Shown: piece after piece, positions 6,761 to 15,243 of the stretch | Numbering within the stretch: position 1 is the first letter of the stretch | How the letters are laid out: every line of letters begins with the position of its first letter | Assembly: GCA_013041945.1 (NCBI GenBank) | Contig: JABDRC010000199.1 | Span: 1 to 17,630, forward strand | DNA from: Halobacteria archaeon | GTDB taxonomy: Bacteria > Pseudomonadota > Gammaproteobacteria > UBA9214 | Length of the DNA stretch: 17,630 nt | Reading direction: 5' to 3' | Position numbers and translations under genes: made by a program | Notes under the pieces: model-generated | Seen by the model: the letters and a program-made list of their open reading frames with translations, nothing else | What the model was told of the DNA's origin: nothing | Database searches by the model: none

Positions 6761-7501
6761 TCAGCGCGTAGTCGCCGGAACAGACCTCTGTGTGTTGCTG
6801 ACTGCCGGTGGTTTACCATGTGCCACGTCAGAGCAGTGGATATATGGAGAGGTACCCTCGGTACTGACGTAGGTAATCAGGCATTCCTTCGCGTTGGATT
6901 CATCGACGACCTTGCGCACAATGAGATCACCTTCCCGTAAATAACTGTTCTGCACCAGTGCACCCTTGCTACCGGGACGGCTGTCGTAGCAGATCAGCGA
7001 AGGTGAGGTGCCGCCGATACTGACGTAGCTGATGAGACAGGTCTTGGTACTGTCCGCATCCACGATCCTGTAAATGTCGAGATCTCCCTCACGCAGGTGC
7101 CCGCTGCGCACCAGGGTGTCCTTGGCTGTCTTTCTGCTCCTGTAACAGTTGATGGAGGGTGAAGTCCCCGGAACACTCACATAGGCGACCAGGCAGGCAA
7201 CATTATTGACGGTGTCCTTCATCTTGCGCACGACCAGCTTGCCTTCCTTGAAGTTCCCTACCTGGTTGATATTGGATGCATAGCCGGAGGCCGCATCGTA
7301 ACAGCTCAGTACGGGACTCGTTCCCGTGGTCCGGATATAGAAGGCCAGGCAGATCTTGTTGCTCTCGAGATCCGTGATCGTGCGGATGATGAGATCGCTT
7401 TCACGCAATTTGCCCGTCTGTACGAGCAGTGTGGATTGGTAGGCTTCTGCCAGACAGACAAGCGGCCAGGCCAGAGCCAGGAAAATAATCAGCTTTTTCA
7501 T
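6761..7501 (-). CDS. Secreted protein of four exact 52-residue repeats, unknown function
   Basis: A 246-residue protein with a signal peptide (MKKLIIFLALAWPLVCLAEA, cleavage probably after A18 or A20). The mature part is four tandem units with perfect 52-residue spacing. Cysteine pairs occur at 51/67, 103/119, 155/171 and 207/223, always 16 apart, and the motif GTSP recurs at 60, 112, 164 and 216. Unit consensus: 'LREGDLIVRKVVD' strand, 'CLIxYVS', 'GTSP', 'CY'. A beta-rich repeat fold with one possible disulfide per unit is likely, in the periplasm or outside the cell. A 23-residue polar tail follows. GGGGG lies seven bases before the ATG. I do not recognise the family. The gene stands alone between the dehydrogenase operon and an AT-rich intergenic region. 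Confidence 0.85.
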   Translation of the reverse strand: MKKLIIFLALAWPLVCLAEAYQSTLLVQTGKLRESDLIIRTITDLESNKICLAFYIRTTGTSPVLSCYDAASGYASNINQVGNFKEGKLVVRKMKDTVNNVACLVAYVSVPGTSPSINCYRSRKTAKDTLVRSGHLREGDLDIYRIVDADSTKTCLISYVSIGGTSPSLICYDSRPGSKGALVQNSYLREGDLIVRKVVDESNAKECLITYVSTEGTSPYIHCSDVAHGKPPAVSNTQRSVPATTR

Positions 7502-7896
7502 CTAAAACCCCCATCCGGCTTTGTTATTGAGAACACCCGGCACGTGGCATCAGGATCCTGGCCTTTCCGGAAATTTCGGCCATGGTATCCATCCAATACT
7601 TTTCAGTCACTTACGACTATTGACTATAGACGATATTTGTCTGGATTACGCCATACAACATGTGCTTATTTAGTATCATCATGCTACAAGGTTGTAAATC
7701 AGACAATATGGTTGTATAAATTATTGTAATGTTTTCAGTTTAAATGAAAAAACTGTCCCGACCCATTGACGGACCGGGAGCCGGGCAGACGGGCTCGATG
7801 GAGTCCTGACAGGTATCAGGCGCCGCATCGATGGGAGTACCGGTGCACTACAGTTTCGCTACTACAATTATAAAACGGTAATTTGGAGGTAGCCGA
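7502..7896. other. 395-bp gap: AT-rich divergent promoter region and structured leader
   Basis: The part at about 7600-7745 is much more AT-rich than its surroundings. It carries repeats of GACTAT (around 7613-7625) and three TTGTA words (7692, 7712, 7724), including a pair of GGTTGTA words 20 bases apart. A promoter for the rightward gene is given separately. The leader that follows can fold: GGAC (7771-7774) with GTCC (7803-7806) enclosing GAGCC (7778-7782) with GGCTC (7792-7796). The leftward repeat-protein gene must also be expressed from here. No coding frame is credible. Confidence 0.6.
7692..7720 (+). promoter_or_regulatory. Putative sigma-70 promoter of the Gly/Tyr-rich protein gene
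   Basis: TTGTAA (7692-7697) and TATAAA (7715-7720) are spaced by exactly 17 bases, matching the consensus at 4 of 6 and 5 of 6 positions in an AT-rich context. The spacer contains ACAA (7703-7706), which pairs with TTGT (7712-7715), so the -10 is overlapped by a small dyad that could bind a regulator. The start would leave a 5' leader of about 170 bases before the ATG at 7897. Confidence 0.55.
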
Positions 7897-8250
7897 ATGG
7901 CTAATCGTAAAATAATGATTACGGCAGTGTCTGTAGTCACCCTCGGCATGGCGGTTCTGGGAACGATGAATGTCGCGCAGGCTTTCGACATGGGCAATAT
8001 GATGAATCCGGGCCGCTGGTTTGATGATGATGATGACAGGTATTACCGCCGCGGCTACGGCGGGTACGGTCCCTACGGCTACGGCGGCGGGTACGGTCCC
8101 TACGGCTACGGCGGTCCCTATGGCTATGGCGGCGGTCCCTACGGCTGGGGCGGCGGTCCCTGGGGCGGCGGCGGATATGGCCGACCGAGCACAATCGTGG
8201 TGAATCCCAACAGTGGCGAAAAAACCCCGCCACCAAGGCTGCCCGAGTAA
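7897..8250 (+). CDS. Secreted Gly/Tyr-rich repeat protein, possibly sulfur-globule or envelope structural protein
   Basis: A 117-residue precursor with a clear signal peptide ending AQA (cleavage after residue 29). The mature protein starts with 'FDMGNMMNPGRWF', then five consecutive Asp (43-47), then a low-complexity Gly/Tyr/Pro/Trp region built from GGYGPYGYGG-type units, and ends with a polar 'PNSGEKTPPPRLPE' tail. Two DNA units of 27 bases (8059-8085 and 8086-8112) are essentially identical. A strong GGAGG lies seven bases upstream, suggesting high expression. Composition resembles sulfur-globule envelope proteins of purple sulfur bacteria, and a second gene of this kind lies at 15244-15531. 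Composition alone cannot prove this; other Gly/Tyr-rich envelope or matrix proteins look similar. Confidence 0.8.
   Translation: MANRKIMITAVSVVTLGMAVLGTMNVAQAFDMGNMMNPGRWFDDDDDRYYRRGYGGYGPYGYGGGYGPYGYGGPYGYGGGPYGWGGGPWGGGGYGRPSTIVVNPNSGEKTPPPRLPE
8059..8112 (+). repeat. 27-bp tandem coding repeat
   Basis: Two adjacent 27-base copies encode GGYGPYGYG-type units, and partial further copies follow up to about 8160. The near identity, including third codon positions, points to recent duplication or slippage within the gene, so length variation among strains is likely. Confidence 0.8.
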
Positions 8251-8509
8251 CACCGGAACATAACCGGCCGCACCCATCCGGGCGTTGAACCAGCGGTTGC
8301 TTTCAGGCATCCCGGGCGCATATGGCGTTTGCAGTATTCCCGGCCTGACGGTCTGCCCGCGCTCCCCACCGGTTGACTATCGTGCTGCACTTTCCATTGC
8401 CGGTCAGGACGGTCAGTGCAGCCCGATCATGCACCCCGCGGTGGCGTCGCCCGTGCCGGAGGTGGTAACAATATTTGAGCCGCATCAATTACGGTTCGCC
8501 TGAACAAAG

Positions 8510-8515
8510 TATACT
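8510..8515 (+). promoter_or_regulatory. Possible -10 element of the cytochrome cluster
   Basis: TATACT (5 of 6 to the -10 consensus) lies 26 bases before the ATG at 8542, but no good -35 hexamer sits 16-18 bases upstream. The resulting leader would be short, and no clear ribosome-binding sequence is seen before the ATG. The preceding 291-bp gap (8251-8541) shows no gene and no clear terminator. Confidence 0.3.
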
Positions 8516-8541
8516 GCTCCTTTGATTTCACTGTTGTTGCA

Positions 8542-11361
8542 ATGAATACTGGCTACCCGGTCATCACCCAGCGCCTCGGTAAACTGCTCACTGCCGTTTT
8601 CCTGCTGTTTGCGCTGCTGGTCGTCAATTCGGTTTACCTGGCCGCGATCACTCTGCTGGAGGCGGCCACCGGCGCACTGCATCAGGACTATTTCTACCTG
8701 CTGATGTTCCTGCTGCACCTGCTGCTGGGCCTGCTGATTACAGTGCCGGTCATCCTGTTTGTCCTCGGCCATATGCGTCGGGCACTGGGACGGCCAAATC
8801 GCTATGCCATTCGCGCCGGGCTCGGTCTGTTCGGCACGGCGCTGGTGTTGCTGGTGACCGGGCTGCTGCTGACCCGCTTCGGTTTTCTCGAGATCAATCA
8901 CCCGGTGGTGCGGCAAGGGCTGTACTGGATTCATGTTATCAGTCCGCTCGTGGTCGCCTGGCTGTTCGTGCTGCACCGCCTGGCCGGCCCGCCCATCCGC
9001 TGGCGCTCGGGCCTGCGCTGGTCGGTACTGGCAGCCGGCTTTGCGGCCTTCATGGTCGTACTGCAGATCGGTGTGACCGGCGAGGAGAGCGAGCGCATCT
9101 CAACAACCTTTGCACCAGCGCGCACCGTGCTGGCGGGCAGCGAGACCCTGCCGCCGGCGCACCTGATGACAGACGAGGTGTGTGCGGAATGCCATGCCGA
9201 TATCGCACAGTCTCATGCACACAGCATGCACCGCTTCAGCTCCATGAATAATCCGGCCTACAAGTTCAGTGTCGAGGAGACCCGCCGCGTGGTGCTCGCG
9301 CGCGACGGTACGGTCACCGCGTCGCGTTTCTGTGCGGCCTGCCACGACCCGGTACCGCTGTTCAGCGGCCGCTTCGATGCGGTGGATTTTGACATGGACA
9401 ACGATCCGACCGGCCAGGCAGGCATTACCTGCATGAGCTGCCATGCGATGGAAACCGTCAACGGCACGCGCGGCAATGGTGATTACACCATCGCCGACCC
9501 GCCACGCTATCCCTTTGCCCGCAGCGAATCGCCGGTGCTTGCCTGGACCAACCGCCAGCTGATTCGTGCCAAGCCGGCTTACCACAGGAAAACGCTGCTG
9601 AAACCGTTTCACCGCACGGCCGAATTCTGTTCGACCTGTCACAAGGTCAGCCTCACAGAGGAGGTCAACGACTATCGCTGGCTGCGCGGGCAGAACCACT
9701 ACGACAGTTTCCTGCAAAGCGGTGTAGCGGGACACCGGGTCGACAGTTTTTACTATCCGGAGCAGGCCGTCGAGCGCTGCAGCATGTGCCATATGCCGGT
9801 GCAAACCTCAGACGACCCGGCCGCGCGCGATTTCAGTGACACCGGCGTGCGCGGCGTGCACAGCCACCTGTTCCCGGCGGCTAACACCGGCGTCGCCCAC
9901 CTGGTCGGCTTGCCGGAGGAGGTCATTGCCGCCCACCAGGCGCGTCTCAGTGATGTGACCCGCATCGATATCTTCGGCATCAAGGAGGACGGCCGCATCG
10001 ACGGTACACTGCATGCGCCGCTGCGCCCGTCACTGCCTGTGCTCGAGCCCGGCGGGCGCTACCTGGTGGAGGTCGTGCTGCGCACCACCGGTGTCGGTCA
10101 TCACCTCACGGAAGGTACGGCGGACTCGAACCAGCTGTGGGTGGAGCTGACTGCCCGCAGCGGTGATGCGCTGCTTGCTCACAGCGGCGCGATGGATGCG
10201 AGCGGCAGGGTCGACCCCTGGTCCTACTTCGTCAACAGCTATGTGCTGGACCGCAACGGCCAGCGCATCGACCGGCGCAATGCCCAGGATGTGTTCATTG
10301 CGCTCTATAACCACCAGATCCCGCCCGGCGCGGCCACGGTCGTGCATTACCGGCTGGACGTACCGGCTGATATCGGCGGACCGGTGACACTGGAGGCGCA
10401 CCTGAAATACCGCAAGTTCGACACCCCCTACCTGCGTCACATCCAGGGTGAAGGCTTCCGCTGCAACGATCTGCCCGTGACCCTGATGGCGACCGACCGT
10501 GTCACGCTGCCCGTCGCGGGCAATCCGTCGATCTCTGCCGAAACCGCATCGCCCGTCGCGATCGCCGAACGCTGGAACGACTACGGCATCGGTCTGCTGC
10601 GCCAGGGTGGTGGCAACAACAAGGGTGAGCTGCGCCAGGCCGAACACGCCTTTCGGCAGGTGGAGCTGCAGGGCCGTGGCGACGGCGCCCTCAACCAGGC
10701 ACGCGTCTATTTTCGCGAGGGACGCCTGGATGCAGCCGTGGATGCCCTGTTACGCGCCGGGCAGGGCGATCAACCGGCCGCGCCCTGGACCATTGCCTGG
10801 TTCAGCGCACTCATCGACCGGCAAAACGGGCACCTCGTCGAGGCCATCGACACACTGGAGACCATTGTCAGCAATCGCTTCAGTGAGGCACAACGCCGTA
10901 ATCTTGATTTCTCCGTGGATGTGCGGGTGCTGAACGCGCTTGGTCGCAGCCTGTATGAACGGGCGCGACAGCTGCGCGGAAAGGACATGCAAGCGACCCG
11001 GGACCGCTTGCTCGGGGAGGCGCGTGACTGGTTCCACAGGACACTGGCCATCGACCCGGAAAATGCGGCGGCCCACTTCAACCTGTCACAGGTCCATGCC
11101 CGGCAGGGTGACGAGACGCTGGCGGCAAGACACCGGCAGCTGCATGAGCAATACCGACCGGACGATTCGGCCATCGAGCAGGCCGTGACCCGCCACCGCA
11201 GTGAGAATCCGGCCGCCGATCATGCCGCCGCCGCCATCGCCATCTACTCGCTGACTCGAAAGCTGCCGGGAGAGGGCGAGCCTGCCGGTCCGCCGGGCAG
11301 CTGTCGGGAGCCTGACCTGACACAAGTCAATTCCGGCAGCAGGCCAAGCACAGTAAACTAG
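8542..11361 (+). CDS. Membrane-anchored five-haem c-type cytochrome with C-terminal TPR region
   Basis: A 939-residue protein with four parts. Residues 1-178 hold about five membrane helices with histidines at H59, H77, H131 and H145 that could ligate b haem. Residues about 205-430 contain five CXXCH motifs (C214, C264, C297, C363, C413) in a cytochrome c-554-like arrangement, with extra His residues available as distal ligands. Residues about 470-660 form a beta-rich domain with 'VGHHLTEGTADSNQLWVEL', similar to the GHxxPxGT region found after haems in large multihaem cytochromes. Residues 672-885 look like TPR helices ('AAAHFNLSQVHARQGD'). The cytochrome part should face the periplasm. It leads a three-gene set with the CRTAC1-like and TPR proteins. 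Electron transfer is a firm role; the donor, acceptor and substrate are unknown. Confidence 0.88.
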   Translation: MNTGYPVITQRLGKLLTAVFLLFALLVVNSVYLAAITLLEAATGALHQDYFYLLMFLLHLLLGLLITVPVILFVLGHMRRALGRPNRYAIRAGLGLFGTALVLLVTGLLLTRFGFLEINHPVVRQGLYWIHVISPLVVAWLFVLHRLAGPPIRWRSGLRWSVLAAGFAAFMVVLQIGVTGEESERISTTFAPARTVLAGSETLPPAHLMTDEVCAECHADIAQSHAHSMHRFSSMNNPAYKFSVEETRRVVLARDGTVTASRFCAACHDPVPLFSGRFDAVDFDMDNDPTGQAGITCMSCHAMETVNGTRGNGDYTIADPPRYPFARSESPVLAWTNRQLIRAKPAYHRKTLLKPFHRTAEFCSTCHKVSLTEEVNDYRWLRGQNHYDSFLQSGVAGHRVDSFYYPEQAVERCSMCHMPVQTSDDPAARDFSDTGVRGVHSHLFPAANTGVAHLVGLPEEVIAAHQARLSDVTRIDIFGIKEDGRIDGTLHAPLRPSLPVLEPGGRYLVEVVLRTTGVGHHLTEGTADSNQLWVELTARSGDALLAHSGAMDASGRVDPWSYFVNSYVLDRNGQRIDRRNAQDVFIALYNHQIPPGAATVVHYRLDVPADIGGPVTLEAHLKYRKFDTPYLRHIQGEGFRCNDLPVTLMATDRVTLPVAGNPSISAETASPVAIAERWNDYGIGLLRQGGGNNKGELRQAEHAFRQVELQGRGDGALNQARVYFREGRLDAAVDALLRAGQGDQPAAPWTIAWFSALIDRQNGHLVEAIDTLETIVSNRFSEAQRRNLDFSVDVRVLNALGRSLYERARQLRGKDMQATRDRLLGEARDWFHRTLAIDPENAAAHFNLSQVHARQGDETLAARHRQLHEQYRPDDSAIEQAVTRHRSENPAADHAAAAIAIYSLTRKLPGEGEPAGPPGSCREPDLTQVNSGSRPSTVN

Positions 11362-11439
11362 TATTTTAAACCACAGCCCGTATGCAATATGAGAAACAAG
11401 GGGTACGCAACGGCTGCACAACAACGCATGTAACGAGCT

Positions 11440-13278
11440 ATGAACGAACAACCCGACCAACAACAGGGCCTCTATAAAAAGGAGGCCATTATCCGGCGCG
11501 CCTTCTACCGCTCACTCGGTGCGGTTGCCATCTTCTCGGCTATTGTCGGCGTTGTATTTGTATGGCAGCAGTTCGCGGATGACGCACCCGTACAGCAGAC
11601 AGAGGCCGTCCTCACAGGACCGGTGATCGATGACGCGGACGATGAGCCGCAGCCGCCGCCGTACGGATTTACCGATATCACGCAGGCGGCCGGTATCGAC
11701 TTTGTCCACACCAACGGCGCCTACGGCGAGAAGCTCATTCCCGAGGCCATCGGCAGCGGGGTCGCCTTCATCGATTATGATAATGACGGTGACCAGGACC
11801 TGCTGTTTGTAAACTCGAACTGGTTCCCCGGTCAGGCGCAGGCGGAAACACCCACGCAGGCGCTCTACCGCAACGATGGCGGCGGCAGCTTCTCGGATGT
11901 GTCGGCTGAAACCGGGCTCGCATTCACCTGCTACTGCATGGGTGCCGCTGTCGGTGATTACGACAATGACGGCTGGACGGACATCTATATCACTGCACTG
12001 GGTCGCAACCGCCTGCTCAGAAACAACCAGGGCAGCTTCATCGATGTGACCGATGCCAGCAACACGGCCGGCGTCGCGGACGACTGGAGTACTGTCGCGG
12101 CCTTCATCGATATCGACAACGACGGTGACCTGGACCTGTTTGTCGGCAACTACGTGGTCTGGTCGCGCGAGATCGACCTGGAGATCGATTTCCAGTTGAC
12201 CGGACTCGGGCGGGCCATTGGCGCACCCAACCACTTTTTCGGTACCAGCAACCGGCTGTATCGCAATGATGGCGAGGGGGGGTTCTCGGACATTTCGGAA
12301 ACCTCGGGCATCGTGATCGACCGGCAGCGCGGCACGGCCTCCGGCAAGGCACTGGCAGCCGCACCGGTGGACTACGACAGCGATGGCCTGATCGACCTGT
12401 TCGTTGCCAACGACACCACGCGCAACTACCTCTACCACAATCTCGGCAACGGACGCTTCGAGGAAATCGGTGTGCTGGAGGGCATCGCCTACGACCGCAA
12501 CGGCAAATCGACCGGTGCCATGGGTATCGATGCGGCCTTTTTCCGTAACGACGACGACCTGGGCGTTGCCATAGGCAACTTCGCCAATGAAATGAGCTCC
12601 CTGTTCGTCACGGCCGACGGCCAGCCGCCGTTTCTGGATGAGGCCATCCTGGAGGGTTTTGGACCCGCCTCGCGACTGGCGCTGACGTTCGGACTGTTTT
12701 TCTTCGATTATGACCTGGACGGGCGGCTCGACCTGTTCCAGGCCAATGGCCACCTGGATGCCGATATCAATGTCATACAGCCCAGCCAGACCTACGCGCA
12801 ACCCGCCCAGCTGTTCTGGAATTGCGGCGACGACTGTCGCACGCGTTTCCTGCAAGTCACCGGTGCCGGCGATATAGACAAACCCCTGGTCGGGCGCGGT
12901 GCCGCCTACGCGGATATCGACAGTGACGGCGATCTCGACATCGCCGTAGTGCAGAACGGCCGGGCCGCCGTGCTGCTGCGCAATGACCAGCAAACGGGAA
13001 ACCACTGGCTGCGTGTGCAGCTTGAAGGGAGTCGCGCGAACCGCAGTGCCATCGGTGCGGTGATCGAACTGATTGCGGGCGACATGGTCCTGCGCCGCCA
13101 GGTTATGCCGACACGCAGTTACCTGTCGCAGGTCGAACTGCCGGTGACCTTCGGCCTGGGCCGGCACGAATCGGTCGATGCCCTGAATATCCTGTGGCCG
13201 GACGGACAGCGCCAGTCCGTGTCCGTCGGGCAGGTCGATACCCTGCTGACCATTCGCCAGTCGACCGGGACATTGTAG
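11440..13278 (+). CDS. Membrane-anchored FG-GAP/VCBS propeller with C-terminal ASPIC/UnbV domain (CRTAC1-like)
   Basis: A 612-residue protein. A cytosolic basic N-terminus precedes one hydrophobic anchor (residues about 26-42), with the rest outside the inner membrane. The body is a beta-propeller with six DxDxDG calcium-binding loops starting at D112, D173, D224, D311, D423 and D492, each in a 'DYDNDGDQDLLF'-type strand. The C-terminal 80 residues match the ASPIC/UnbV domain: 'GNHWLRVQLEGSRANRSAIGA' spans 520-540, then 'PTRSYLSQVELPVTFGLG' (557-574) and 'LNILWPDG' (582-589). CxC (C164, C166) and CxxxC (C462, C466) are extra cysteine pairs. The gene starts 78 bases after the cytochrome, and the TPR gene begins four bases after its stop. 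A scaffold or ligand-binding role at the envelope is inferred; no enzyme active site is seen. Confidence 0.88.
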   Translation: MNEQPDQQQGLYKKEAIIRRAFYRSLGAVAIFSAIVGVVFVWQQFADDAPVQQTEAVLTGPVIDDADDEPQPPPYGFTDITQAAGIDFVHTNGAYGEKLIPEAIGSGVAFIDYDNDGDQDLLFVNSNWFPGQAQAETPTQALYRNDGGGSFSDVSAETGLAFTCYCMGAAVGDYDNDGWTDIYITALGRNRLLRNNQGSFIDVTDASNTAGVADDWSTVAAFIDIDNDGDLDLFVGNYVVWSREIDLEIDFQLTGLGRAIGAPNHFFGTSNRLYRNDGEGGFSDISETSGIVIDRQRGTASGKALAAAPVDYDSDGLIDLFVANDTTRNYLYHNLGNGRFEEIGVLEGIAYDRNGKSTGAMGIDAAFFRNDDDLGVAIGNFANEMSSLFVTADGQPPFLDEAILEGFGPASRLALTFGLFFFDYDLDGRLDLFQANGHLDADINVIQPSQTYAQPAQLFWNCGDDCRTRFLQVTGAGDIDKPLVGRGAAYADIDSDGDLDIAVVQNGRAAVLLRNDQQTGNHWLRVQLEGSRANRSAIGAVIELIAGDMVLRRQVMPTRSYLSQVELPVTFGLGRHESVDALNILWPDGQRQSVSVGQVDTLLTIRQSTGTL

Positions 13279-13282
13279 GCGC

Positions 13283-14953
13283 ATGTCGCTGCGGACTTTT
13301 ACATGGTTCACTGGCGGGCTGCTGCTGTTTTTCGGCGGCATCTCGCCGGCCATGGCGGACGCCCTGTCGGACTTGCCGGCCGCTCTGGCTGACCGGCTGG
13401 TGCCGGTAGCGGAGATCAGCCTCGACAACCTCGATGCAGACAGCCGGCAACAGCTCACCGCGGCGCGCGCGCGTCTTGCCCGCATGGTCTCTGACAATCT
13501 GCCGGATGAGGAACTCGCAGAGGGCTGGGGCGAACTCGGTGCACTTTACCAGGCGCATCTCGTGAAGCGGCTAGCCGGGGACTGCTATGCCAATGCCCGG
13601 AAACTGGCACCCGAAAACTTCCGCTGGATTTATTATTCCGCATATCTTGCCGACGACACGGGTGACCTCGTGACGGCCGTAAGAGATTACCGAACAGCAC
13701 GCGATCTGCGACCCGACTATCTCGCGGTCACGGCTCGTCTGGCCGATGCCTGGCTCGATCTCAACGAACTGGAGCAGGCAAAACAGGCTTATCAACAGGT
13801 CGTCGGGGCGCGTGGCCTCGAGGCGGCGGCACATTACGGTCTTGGCCAGATTGCCTTGCTGCAACGTGACCATGAGGTCGCGATTGAACATTTCCGGCAG
13901 GCCCTGGAGATGCAACCGGAGGCGAACCGCATCCATTACTCGCTGGCACGGGCACTGCGCGCCGTTGGCGAGAACGATCGGGCCAAAGCGCACCTTGCGC
14001 AGCGGGGCGACCAGTCACCTGTCATCAAGGACCCGCAGATCGAGAGCCTCAAGGCGCTGCGGCAGGGTGCGCAAATCCATTTTCTGCAGGGCATGAAGGC
14101 CTTTCGCAAACTGGACTACGCCGCCGCGCGCGATGCCTTTGCACGCGGACTCGAGCGGGATCCGGACAATATCAACGCGCGCATCAGTTATGCCCGCACG
14201 CTGTATCTCACCGACGCACGTGCGGAAGCCGGGCAGCTGCTTGAGGCCGTGGTGGCGACTGACCCGACCCGCGCCCTGGCCTGGTACCTGCTCGGTAGCC
14301 TGGCCGATGAGACAGGGGATACGGACACGGCGATCCGTCACTACACGACGGCACTCGGACATGAGCCCGACCATGGCGGCGCCCTGATCAATCTTGCCAA
14401 CAGCCATTACCGCCAGGGACATCCTGCCAGGGCAGTGAAATACTATGCCGCCTGTGTGCAGGCAACGCCGGAAAATCCCGCAGTCTGGCTGCCCTATGCC
14501 GGTGCGCTCATGCAGGCCGGGCGGGGCAGGGCCGACATCCTGGCCGTGATCGAAACGGCGCAACAGCGCTTTCCAGAACAACCGCTGCTTGACTATGTGA
14601 AGATACAGCTACTGGCCTGCAGCGAGGGACCGGCCTGTGATGCAGATCGGGCACTTGACCGCGCCCGCACGCTGCATGACCGTCAGCCGATACCGCCGCA
14701 CCGGGAACTGCTGGCACTGGCACAGGCCGCCACGGGAGATTTCGATGCGGCAGCCGGGGTGCAGTCAGATCTCGTGTCAGAGGCCATGCTGATGATGCCG
14801 GCCGTAGTCGGCCGGCTTGATGCCACGCTGACTGGCTACCAGGCGAAGCAATTACCGGAGCCGAAGCACCTGTTCACCTGGCCGTTACTGCAAGCCCCGG
14901 CGGTTGACGGGGCTGTCGCGTTTCGCGACTACCTCACACCGCGGCCTTACTGA
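13283..14953 (+). CDS. Exported tetratricopeptide-repeat protein
   Basis: A 556-residue protein with a signal peptide (cleavage probably after A25 in SPAMA-D). The mature part is mostly helical TPR units from about residue 80 to 400, such as 'AAAHYGLGQIALLQRDHEVAIEHFRQAL' in two parts (181-208), 'ALAWYLLGSLADETGDTDTA' (331-350) and 'GALINLANSHYRQGHPARAV' (366-385), with weaker units to about 500. A conserved-looking tail ends 'FRDYLTPRPY'. Start ATG is four bases after the stop of the CRTAC1-like gene, so the two are almost certainly co-translated. With TPRs also at the end of the cytochrome, it probably acts as an envelope scaffold that assembles the other two proteins. It carries no CXXCH motif. 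Confidence 0.88.
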   Translation: MSLRTFTWFTGGLLLFFGGISPAMADALSDLPAALADRLVPVAEISLDNLDADSRQQLTAARARLARMVSDNLPDEELAEGWGELGALYQAHLVKRLAGDCYANARKLAPENFRWIYYSAYLADDTGDLVTAVRDYRTARDLRPDYLAVTARLADAWLDLNELEQAKQAYQQVVGARGLEAAAHYGLGQIALLQRDHEVAIEHFRQALEMQPEANRIHYSLARALRAVGENDRAKAHLAQRGDQSPVIKDPQIESLKALRQGAQIHFLQGMKAFRKLDYAAARDAFARGLERDPDNINARISYARTLYLTDARAEAGQLLEAVVATDPTRALAWYLLGSLADETGDTDTAIRHYTTALGHEPDHGGALINLANSHYRQGHPARAVKYYAACVQATPENPAVWLPYAGALMQAGRGRADILAVIETAQQRFPEQPLLDYVKIQLLACSEGPACDADRALDRARTLHDRQPIPPHRELLALAQAATGDFDAAAGVQSDLVSEAMLMMPAVVGRLDATLTGYQAKQLPEPKHLFTWPLLQAPAVDGAVAFRDYLTPRPY

Positions 14954-14994
14954 GGTAGCCGGTTGTATTCATTCATGCCGTTTGAAACGACTGT

Positions 14995-15061
14995 TGCAGG
15001 AGCGCAGGCATGCGCGAACAAATGTATCAGATTCATTCGCGGACAACGTCCGCTCCTGCAG
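14995..15061. repeat. REP-type inverted pair (BIME-like), copy A
   Basis: The left unit TTGCAGGAGCGCAGGCATGCG (shown in part) spans 14995-15020 and contains the hairpin GCGCA/TGCGC. The right unit (15035-15061) is in the opposite orientation and holds the perfect hairpin GCGGAC-aac-GTCCGC at 15040-15054. The core at 15002-15020 recurs exactly, inverted, at 17111-17129. It resembles Pseudomonas-type REPs (GTAGGAGCG...CGCGA). It follows the TPR gene and may also protect the mRNA 3' end. Confidence 0.8.
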
Positions 15062-15104
15062 GTGCTGTTATTCGGTCAGGCCCGTATTCCCGGTGATGCG
15101 ATCC

Positions 15105-15154
15105 CTGCTGGAGCACGACGCGTGCGCGAATTCGCGGCCAAGGCAGCGCCTGCA
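15105..15154. repeat. Degenerate REP-type inverted pair, copy C
   Basis: GGAGCACGACGCGTGCGCGAA (part, 15110-15130) aligns with the left unit of copy A, and TTCGCGGCCAAGGCAGCGCC with the TGCA that follows (15131-15154) aligns with the right unit of copy A, with a few substitutions and one indel. The central spacer present in copies A and B is missing, so the two units abut. It appears to be an older or deleted copy. Confidence 0.6.
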
Positions 15155-15185
15155 TTCAATATTTCTCGTACTGTTCAGGCCCAAT

Positions 15186-15216
15186 AAAAAAGGGCGCGCC
15201 CATAACAGACGCGCCC
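15186..15216 (-). terminator. Rho-independent terminator of the sulfur-globule-like gene
   Basis: GGGCGCG (15192-15198) pairs with CGCGCCC (15210-15216) across an 11-base loop. On the minus strand the stem is followed directly by six U residues (15186-15191 complement). It lies 28 bases beyond the stop of the 15244-15531 gene. Confidence 0.9.
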
Positions 15217-15243
15217 CTTGTGGCCGAACTCAGGCCGGACAGC

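Noticed and set aside
6384..6872. 162-residue plus-strand frame across the 6413-6760 gap
   Set aside because: It overlaps two genes on the other strand, has no domain or ribosome site, and its composition is typical of chance frames in GC-rich DNA.
7816..8310. 164-residue minus-strand frame opposite the Gly/Tyr-rich gene
   Set aside because: Its low-complexity Ala/Val/Ile run is the complement of the Gly/Tyr codon repeats; the plus-strand gene has a signal peptide and a GGAGG.
11512..13497. 661-residue open frame on the minus strand opposite the CRTAC1-like gene
   Set aside because: It mirrors a clearly conserved gene in GC-rich DNA. Its repeated acidic and hydrophobic runs are the antisense of DxDxDG repeats, and it shows no domain of its own.
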